From Nelumbo lutea (taxonomy: Eukaryota; Streptophyta; Magnoliopsida; Proteales; Nelumbonaceae): DNA of 64,000 nucleotides. The stretch covers positions 79,828,383 to 79,892,382 of the forward strand of contig JAKGHH010000002.1 of NCBI GenBank assembly GCA_022828595.1. The letters run 5' to 3'. Position numbers and translations under genes: made by a program. Below, piece by piece: positions 11,501 to 21,578 of the stretch (position 1 is its first letter; every line of letters begins with the position of its first letter). The notes beneath the pieces are model-generated. The model made no database searches. It saw only the letters and a list, made by a program, of their open reading frames with translations, and was not told the origin of the DNA.

Positions 11501-14500
11501 ATCGATAAAACTAATGAAGGATTAAATGCAAAATTAAGTTTATGGACAAATACCTTAGAGATAAGCAGTTTTAAAGTAAGTAGGACAAAGATAGAATATA
11601 TGATATGTAATTTTAATAATTATAGGAGTACAAATGAGGATACACATATGATTGGAGATCAAGAGATGATACAATGTGACCTTTCTAGTACCTTTGTTCA
11701 AGGGAGTGATTGAGGAGGATGTTTCCCATAGAATTAAGTGGGATGGGAAAAATGGAAGGGTGCATCCGAAGTCTTATGTGATAGGGTCAAAAAATGAAGC
11801 AGAATGTTGGGCAATCAAGAAACATGTCTAAAAAAAATGAATGTGGCAGAATGCATATGCTAAGATGGATGAATAGAAAAACTACAAAGGATAAGGTCAA
11901 AAAATGAAGTCATCAAAAAGAGCCAAAGGATTAGCTCTAATCGATGATAAAATGAGAAAGTAGACTAAGATGGTTTGATCACGTGCATAGAAGACCACTA
12001 ACAGCACCTAGAAGAAGAATTGATCAATTGCAAGCTGAAGGGGCCATAGTTTTCAAGGCACCAAGGTGAGGCTAGGCGACCACAAGGTGTCCAGGCACCT
12101 AGGCATCACCTAGGCATTGGAATTTTAAAATATTAATTTTCTTGAGTTTTTACTTTATCTATGCTTTTGTAAGCTATTTTATTGGTTTTGTGTGCTAACT
12201 AGCAAGCACGTACATTAACTATTTTAATGGAGATCAAGGTGCTGGCCAAATGGCTCAAGCTAATATTTCCAAATATTCTCAAGATCCTTTGCAAGGAATC
12301 GGTGGTCCAATGACTAGGGCAAGGACAAAAATGATGAAAGAGGCTTTACAAGGCTTAATCATGGAAGTACATGACAAAGAGGCTGTTCTAGAAGATTCTA
12401 AGATTGTTCTAGAAGTTTCCAAAGCTTTACCAAGGATAATCACCTATCTTTATGTGCAAGACGATGTGCAAAGCTTAGATCTTGAAGAACAAAGCTTGGA
12501 ATCCATGACATAAGACCAAAGCGCATGGACATGATAAGAAAAGGCCCCATCCGCATGCTAAGATGTATTGATGGGCTTGACGCATGGACATGATAAGAAA
12601 AGGCCCAATCCGCATGCTAAGATGTATCGATGGGCTTGTTTTATTGATGGGCTTGTTTTTTTGTCTTGTTTTGTTTTACTTTGACTTTTCTATGCTTAGT
12701 TGTCATTAGTTGTAGTCTTTTAAAAGGATTCCTATTTCAAGGCAGATTTGTTTTCCTAAATTAAAGGGATCCTCGTTAGGAGTTTCCTTATAAGATAATG
12801 ATGTTTACAAGCCTATATAAAGGCCACAACTATGTAAAACGAGATCATCAATAATATAGAGGTATTTTCAGCAAGCTTAGCTTTGCCTTCTTGTGTTCTT
12901 GATAGAATACAATATCTTGACTCATCAAGGGAGTGATCAACCTTTGTGGCGTCTTCAAGATTGGATTCTTTAGGGACTTAGTTTTCTTAAGGTTCTAATC
13001 TGATCAACTACAACTCGTTTTTTAGCTTTTGGGTGCGCATAACAAATTGATTCAAGAGTTCCTAGAGCAGGTCATCTAGTGGGTTCTTATCATTTTACTC
13101 TATAAATCATTCAAATGAGTATAAAACTATAAATTTCATATAACTAGCAAGGATGTACACAGTACACTAACTATTAACTGAAAAAAAAAAATAAGTGCAG
13201 GAACTAGGAAGGGAGGAGAGGAGTATAGGGGCAGAAGAAAAAGAGGAAGAAAATAAGTATAGGGGATTAGGGGCAGGGAGGAATATAGACCCCTGTTTTT
13301 TCAAAAAACAAAAAAGGGACTGAGAGTCTGAGACTATCGACTAAGAACAGTCAAGGGCGGAGAGGAGTATAGGGGTGGAGCCCCTGTTTTTTCAAAAAAT
13401 AAAAAATAAGGGACTAAGACTAGGACTAGCGATTGAGAACAATCAGGGGCAAAAGAAGAAGAAGAAGAAGAAGAAGAAAAGAAGAAGAAGAATGAGTGGA
13501 GGTATGGAGGAAGGGAGGAGTATAGGGGCGGAGCCCCTGTTTTTTCTATAAAAAAAAAAGCAAAAAATGACTGAAGCTGGGCTGGAAGAAGAAAAAGAAG
13601 AAGAAGAAGAAGAAGAGAAAAACTTACCTACTGAAGCTGAGGTGCGATGGAGTTGGGCTGGGGAATGAAGTCTTCGGTTCTCCTCCCTCTCCAATCGAAC
13701 CAAAAAAAAACCCTTATGCATGTAACCAAAGAAGAAGAAAAAGGCTTTTATTGTTGTCTTAATAATAAAATAATGATAGTATGTAACCGGATTTATTTTA
13801 AAAGAATAAAACATCTAATAAAATATCAAATTAACAAATTAAAAAAAAAATTATTAGATGTATGTAGGTGCCTGCCTAGTCACCTAGGTGCCCACGTAAG
13901 TCTCTGGGCGGATGTCTAGTATACAAAATCCAGGGCATTTGAGCGAGGCGCTCAGGCGCCCATGGAAAACCGCCTAGTCGCCTTGACAACTATGGAAGGG
14001 GCTAGAAGGGCTAGGAGATACCAAAAGGGACATGGGTTAAAGTAATTAGAAATGAGTGTATGACCATTAAATATAATGGAATGGTAAAATGGGATTCATG
14101 TTGCCAACTCCATATAGTTGGGATAAGGCTTGGATGATGATGATCGTCAATGTAAAAGGTTGATCGAACAAATGCAATTTACATTTCTAGAATGTACTTC
14201 AAGGGGGATGCAAGGGTTCTCTATAAGGAAGCAGTTATCTTCTTCTCATTCCCCTTAGTGGGAACTTCTTAGCTTACTCTTAAAGAAGAGGAAATTGTTA
14301 GGTAGAAACCAAGTGACAATCATATTGCATAGTACACTTTTTGAGGCATAGACCAAGAGTCTATGTCCAGTAGATTGTCAATGAAGATGATCTCAGTTGG
14401 GAATGTCAGAGACTTAGGGAGCGAAGGAAAAGGAGAGTACGAAAGAATTTTCTGAGGAATAAGAAATTGAAAGAATAAATGAAGAATGGATGATGAGTAT

Positions 14501-17500
14501 TTGGGGGAAAAGGAATAAGATATGGGTTTTCCTACCTGTTGTAAATAGCACTAGAGGGTTTTAGTTGCTTGGGAAGACAATCAAAGGGTATGTGTGCAGG
14601 AAATTATTGAGAACTGTACATTGTCTATGAAATTTAGAGAGAGGAGTGGGGCTGAATGGTGGTTAACAAATGTATATAGGCCTACATCTTATAGAGAAAG
14701 GGAGAACTTGTTAGTGGAAATATATGGTTTAAGTAGGGTTTGTAAAGGGGTTTGGTGTGTAGTAGGGGACTTTCACACCACCCGGTTTTGTAGTGAGAAG
14801 AACGTGGGGCCCTCGAGAATTTCAAAAAGCATGAAAAGCTTCAATGACTTCATTAATGAATGCATGTCCCATTGATGAATGCACAGTTCACTTGATCTAA
14901 TCTACAAGCAATGCCAATGTGTTGTAAGATGGATAGGTTCCTAGTAACAATGGACTGGGAGGACTTTTTTGCGTTAGTGGTTAAATCTTTGGCTAGACAA
15001 ATCTCTGATCATTGGCTATTTTGTTACAACTTGATGGAGTTATGGACCCACTCCTTTCAGGTTTGAAAGGATGAGGATTACACACTCCACCTTTAGATAG
15101 AACATTGAAGATTGGTGGAGGGAGAGTTGGGTGGAAGCGTGGACAGGATTCCAATTCATGAAAAGGTTAAGGTTAATAAAAGTAAAACTGAAGGAATGGA
15201 ATCGGCAGGTGTTTGGGAGAGTTGAGGAAAAAAGGTGGAGTTGCTGAGCCAAATAGAGCTTTCAGACAAAAAGTGAAGGGGCTTGGATGAGGAGGAAAGA
15301 CAGAAAAGGATGGAAAAGAGAGTTGAACTAGAGGCAACAATTAGAAAGGAGGAAATCTGTTGGCGCCAAAAATCTAGATGTCAATAGTTAAAAGAAGGGA
15401 ATGGAAATCACAATTTTTTCCATGTGATGGACAATTGAAGGAGAGAGAAGGATATGATTTTGAGAATGATGCATAATTGGAATGAAATACAAGATAAGGA
15501 TGAGATAGAGGCTATTATAACTTCTCATTTCAAAGGCTTATTTGCCCTGACTTGCCAACATAGACACATTTTGGAAGGAATTCAATAGGAAAGAATTCTG
15601 AAAGCGTTAGCTAGGTAATTGGAGGAACCATTTTCAATGGATGAAATCAAGAAAGCAGTGATGGGAACAGGTGGTGATAAAGCACCAAGACCTGAACTTT
15701 GGCCTTTATCAGGAATGCTGGGAGTTAATTAAAGAGGATCTGAACGGAATATTTGATGAATACAAAAGAGGGAAAGGTAGGAAAGGGGATGAATGCCACT
15801 TTTATCTCCTTGATTCCAAACTGTGGGGATGCAGGTTCAATGAATGATTTCGACCTATTAGTCTTAACACTAGTTTGTACAAGACTGTTGCTGAAGTCTT
15901 TTTGTGAGACTGAAAAAGGTGCTTCATTCTGTGGCACCATATGAACACAGAGCTTGTCAAAGAGAAATTTTGGATCAAATTTTGAAAGCAAATGAAGTTG
16001 TGGAGGATTTTAGGAGATCAAGAAGAAGAGGCTTTATTTTCAAGTTGGATTTGGAAAAGGCTTATGATCATGTTGACTAGGGATATCTTCAGTGGGTGAT
16101 GGAAAAGATGGGCTTTAGGTAGAGATGGATCAGATGGATAGTGTGGTGCTTGAGGTCAATTCATTTTTCGATACTCATTAATGGGACCCCAAAACATTTT
16201 TTCAAGGCAACGGAGGGCATTAGGTAAGGAGATGCTCCCATATTGTTTATTTTGATTATGGAAATTTTCAACAAGCTTTTGAGAAGGGCGGATGAGAGAG
16301 ACCTTCTTAAGAGTTTTAGAGTCAATAGAATAATCAATTAGTCTCTCATTTGCAGTTTGCAGATGACACATTGATTTTTGGGGAGTTTAGGGGAATTCAG
16401 GATGTGAGGACTCTTAAAAATATTCTGGAGATTGTAGAAAAAAATAACAGGGTTGAGAATAAATTTGGTCAAATGTAGCTTGGTGGGGATACAAATGGAA
16501 GATAAGGAGTTAGAAGATTGCACAGCAATTTAAGCAATGGCCAATTAGGTACCCTTCTAGGAGGTGGTTATTGAAAGGTTTGCTACAATACTGAATAACT
16601 AAAAGAAGAACTACACTTCTAAGGCTAGGTAGCTTAATTAATTAAGGCCACTATGTCTAATTTCCAAATTTATTTCTTGTCAGTGTTCAAGGCCCCGGCA
16701 AGAGTAGTACAAAGAATTGAGAAAATAATTAGAAACTTTTATGAGACCCAGGAAGCATGAAAAGAGATAATCTCATGAGTTGGGGGGAGGTGTAAAGCTG
16801 AGAGGGGGTGGGCTTGGAATTGGGAAGGTGATAAAAAAGGCTTTGTTAGGTAAATGATTGTCGAGGTTTCCTAAGGAGGAGAAGGCATTATGGAATTTAG
16901 TTATTAAAAGTATATAAAGGTTGTTGCTAGAAATTCTTCTTTGCATATCCCATGGAAAACTATTTTGACCATCCTACCAACCTTCATACAACATATAAGG
17001 TATGATGTTAATTCCAGTACCGAGGTGAAGTTTTGGGAAGACATTTGGTGGGGTAATTCTACCTTTCTTTAAGCCTTTCCTAGAACATACAACCTTTCTT
17101 TATCCAAAAATATTTCATACTTTCATTAAGCAAATGAACCTTGACGAATGGGTAGTACCAATACCTGGCCTACCATGTTTAACTGGCTTGTAAGTGATAG
17201 AGAACTCGGCAAGGTAATGACCAATCATTTCGGGCTTGATTTCGACTTGGTTGAAGGTCTTTCCATTATAAACCCTAATGATGCTTCCAATCATTTCTGG
17301 TACTATGATCATGTTTCGAAGGTGAGTTCTTACTGGCTCTGGCTTCTCACCAGGTGGAGCCTCCCATTTCGCCTTACGCAGTTTCTTGATCAAAGCCATC
17401 GGCTTCCTCTTCAAGCCTCATTGAAACCTTTTGCAAGCCCTGGCATGGAAGAGCTTCACAAGTCCATCAATAGACATGTCAAGCAAAGCATCCAAATTGA

Positions 17501-20500
17501 CCCCTCGAAAGCTGAACTTCTTAAAAGTTCTCCTCTTTGGCTGCCATGGAGCAACATCTATTTCGGGATCTGCCTGCATGACTGAAGATGAAGAACCAAA
17601 AAAAACCTAAAACCCTAAAGTAGCAAGCAAATCCTCTCCCTCTATCACGGCTAAAACTTCAAATTTTAGCTATACAAGAGGTGAATCTATTTTCTAGGAG
17701 AGTAGACGAGAGAGTATGGACCCAAAATGTCAATGGTACCTTTTCTTGTTCTTTGTTTTTTAAAACATTCTACTAACCAATTGAAACAACCTTGTTCATG
17801 GTAAAAGAAATTTGGGGCAATCCTATCCCTCTCAAGGTGAAGGTTTTTTGTTAGGAAGCAGCCAATCAAGTTTTTAACACCTCTGATAGACTACAAAATG
17901 GAAAAGTTGGTGTTTTTCCCTCATGTGTGTATCCCCTGCTTGGGGAGTGGGGAAAGTACCAACCATCTCCTCTTGCACAGCATCTATGCCTCCCAGGTGT
18001 GGGAAAATTTATTTTCTTTCTTTGGATGTGATTGGGAGACACCACATGAAGTAAAGGAACTCTCAGCACCAATAGTATGAGACACATTACAAAGAGGCAA
18101 AGATTCTATAGCAATGTGTAATAGAGGGTTTCTAAGTTAAGGGTCAACTGGAGGAAAAGTGGTATAATAGGAATTAATATGGAAGAAGGGGAAGTCCTCA
18201 ATTTAGCAGAATTATGGGGGTGTGAGGCTAGGAGTTGGCCTTTAGCTTACCTAGGTCTACCACTTGGAGGAAACCCTAGGTCAAATCGTTTATGGAAGCT
18301 GATGGTGGAGAGATTTGTAAAGAAATTAGCTTTGTGGAAAAGAAATTACATCTCTCTAGGAGGAAGAATAACTTTAATCAGAGCTACCTTGTCAAATCTC
18401 CCCATTTATTTCCTGTCCAGTTTTCACACCCCAAGTAGAATTGTAGGGCAACTAGAGAAATATATGAGGGACTTCTTATGCGAGTTGGGAGAGGAAAAAA
18501 ATAATCATTTAGTTAAATGGGAACAAGTTTGCAAACCAAAGGAAAAAAGGTGGCTAAGGTTTAGGGAAACTAGCTCTTAGAAACACTACTTTGCTAGGTA
18601 TGTGGTTGTGGAGGTTTCCTTTTGAAAGAGATAGGTTGTGGCACAAGGTCATTGAAAGCATTCACGGGGTGGAAGAAAACAGTTGGGATGCAAAGCTAGT
18701 CCCCCACACAACCTCAACTTCTCCTTGGAAAGCCATTCATGAGGTATACCCAACTTTCTTCAACTTAATTCGTTTTGATGTGGAAAAGGGTAACAAAATC
18801 CAATTCTAGGAAGACCTTTGGATAGGGGAAACATCACTTAAAACACAATTTCCTGAACTTTTCTCCCTCTCTAATCTCAAAGGAAAATTTGTTTCCAGAA
18901 TGGGAACCTTCTCCCCTCAAGGTTTAAATTGGGAATTAGGCCTCAAAAAGGGACTAAGGGAGAACGAATGTGATTTTCTTTTTTTTTTTTTTTTTTTTTG
19001 ATGAATAACAAATTTGATTTTCTTATCCACCTACTTGGACTCTTAGAGGCTGCTTTTTTGGGTGAAAACCTTGAGGACTCTAGAATTTGGTCAGCATCTT
19101 CCAATGGTTTGTTCACTTGCTCTTCTTTTATCAAAATCCTTACCTTCCCACTTATGTAGGGGTAGACTTCCTGGTGAAAGAGATTTGTAAGCTTATTCCA
19201 CATAAAATCCAAGCTTTCTGTTGGGAAGTTTTCCTAGGAAAGATTAATAGTTGTGATATGCTGCAGAAAATAAGGCCCAATACCTACCTCTCTCCTCATA
19301 TGTGTTTTCTATGCAGGGATAGTGGCAAAACTCTCTCCCGTTTATTAATCTCCTGACCTTCTGTGCTTTGCATTTGGGAGATTTCTGTTTTCTCTTTGGT
19401 TGCAGGTGGAAAGTTACAATGGAAGCAGTAGTTAGGGTGGTTTGGGAAGAAAGGAATGGAAAAGTCTTCAATGGGAAAACTAGATCTTTGGAAGAGAATT
19501 TGGAAAGCATCAAAATAAAGGTTGCATACTAGGTAAAAAACCTTGGAAAGCTTTCATGTTTTCACTGTTACTGATATCTTTAGAGCTTGGAGCCTCGGAC
19601 AGAGGTGGCACAATCATCGAGAGAAAATGAAAAGATAAGGCTGGATTTGAAACCTCCTGAAGGCAATAAAGGAAGCTGAATTTTTTTTTATCAGCAAAGC
19701 AAAGGTGAACTTTGATTGTAGCTCCGTTGAAAATCCGGGTATGGCTGGAGTAGGTGGTGTGACCAGGAATTTTGAAAGTAGAATATTGGCTCTCCATTCA
19801 GGACCCATAGTACTCTGGCAAACTCATTGAAAGCAGAACTTTTGGCCTTGCTACAACATCTTCGATTAGCAAAACAACTGGGATACAGACAGATGGAGGT
19901 GGAAGGAGATTCAAGGCTAATTGTTTCATGGGCTAGTGGTAGAAGACTCCGTGGACTCTTAGACATGCTTTTAGGGAAGTGGAAAGTATTGCTAAGGAAA
20001 CGCTGAATTTAAATGGGTGAGAAGGACTGCTAATAAAAAAAATATGATTTCAAAGGCATCACCATAACTGATCTGTTAAGATGATGGAAAGTAGTGGCTG
20101 ATTTACAAGTTGGAAGACCTGAAAGGTTGGTAGAATGAAGTGTACCACTAGTGGGAAAAATCAAATTTAATTTTTATGGGTGTTGTCTCAGTAATCCAGG
20201 AGTTTCAGGTATTGGGGGTGTGATAAGGAGTTGCAGACAAGATAACCGTAAGTAAATTGTAAAAGTTTGTAAAACCTAAGAATGTAAGAAATTTTAGCTT
20301 GAGCCTTTTTTTATAAGTAATTTTAGCTTGAGCCTTGAGAGGGTGAAAGAAAGAAATACCAAACTGATTTTGAAATGGTTGTGGTGTTTCTCCATGAAAC
20401 CCAATTCCCTTTTTAAGCAGAGAATCTATACAAGCATTTCTTAAACAGAAGTAAATGGAATTGCAATGCATGGTGAGGCAAAAATGTGGCAGATGAGCTT

Positions 20501-21531
20501 TCTAAATGTCCAGAAAATGAGTGTGGCAGAAATGTGTATGCTGAGATGGATGAGTGGAAAAACTAGAAAGGATAGGATCAGAAATGAAGTCATTCATAGG
20601 AACATAGGAGTAGCTCCAATAGGTGATGAAACGAGAGAAAGTAGACTAAGATGGTTTGGTCATGTGCATAGAAAACCTTCAACAGCACTCCTAAGAAGAT
20701 GAATTACAAATTGAATAGTCTAGAAAGGAGAAGGGGTAGACCAAAAAGAACATGGGTAGAAGTAGTAAGAAACGTTTAAGTGCAATAATTTAACAATGAT
20801 ATGGCATTAAACAGAACAGACCGGCAAAACAGGACTCATGTAACCAACACCATATAGATGGGACAAGGCAGAGATGATGATGATGATGATGAGCTTTCTA
20901 AATGTTTAAAAGAACATCATACGTCTGATACCTGGTGCTGGCAAGTATTTTTGACATATTGTATTCTGGTGTAGCATATAATTTATATGAATAAGTTGAC
21001 ATGGTCAGCAATCAAAGAAAAATCCAGGCATAAGTACTCAAGACACTTTAGGTTGCATTTGCAGCCTTCAGTTATTATGTAAAATGCCGTTTACGTTTCA
21101 TACAAATTACCTCATTACCGGCGCAAAATCCAAAGCAATCCTTCGCTAGCTCAGAAAACTAATTATAGTTCTTTCAACAAGCATTATACAGGCACTCGCC
21201 GATGTAATCCAACTGTTTGATAAAAGGACTAAGCATTTCTAAGGATATTAAGATAACCATTTTGGCCATAACTTTGTTCCAGAAATGAGTATTTACCGTC
21301 CCATCCAGTCAACTCTATGAAAACGGTTACTTCAATCTGCACGGTATGCAATCTACCAAAACAATATGATGAAGAATGAGACCTCGCGTGCAAAGAATAT
21401 AAGAAAACAGAATCACCAACATGAAAAGGAACCTTCCCGCCTCGCAGATGAACGTAATTCAGTAACATTGTGGAAGTAAAGACTATATGTTTCTCAAACA
21501 ATATATCATCATAAACTTGAACAAAGTCATT

Positions 21532-21578
<47 letters not shown>

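Larger units (their letters stand above)
12045..13994. mobile_element. hAT-like element inserted in the RTE LINE, 8-bp TSD
   Basis: Terminal inverted repeats CATAGTTTTCAAGGC (left) and the complement of GCCTTGACAACTATG (right) match at 14 of 15 positions. The target GAAGGGGC is duplicated exactly on both sides (12037-12044 and 13995-14002). An 8-bp duplication is characteristic of hAT transposons. Joining the flanks across the element gives uninterrupted RTE sequence. Sub-terminal CCTAGGCG-like motifs occur at both ends. No transposase was recognised, so it is non-autonomous. The inside holds a gypsy fragment and tandem repeats. Confidence 0.85.
7259..21576 (-). other. Guanylate kinase intron 1, 14.3 kb, filled with nested transposons
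   Basis: The intron lies between the transit-peptide exon and the P-loop exon. Nearly all of its length is repeat relics, mostly on the plus strand and therefore antisense to the gene: copia, two RTE insertions, two L1 relics, a hAT-like element with a gypsy piece inside, and an S15 retrocopy. The donor adjoins a 40-bp GA microsatellite. Confidence 0.8.

Noticed and set aside
13443..13814. 123-codon Phe/Ser-rich minus-strand frame
   Set aside because: It is the complement of GAAGAAG-rich low-complexity repeats in a hAT-like element, with no domain.
17148..17585. 145-codon plus-strand frame
   Set aside because: It is the antisense of the S15 retrocopy.
21229..21576. Extension of the guanylate kinase exon 1 frame through Ser-Leu repeats to 206 residues
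   Set aside because: The frame past 21577 reads the (CT)n tract and intron. The family sequence continues instead from exon 2 at 7258 in phase.
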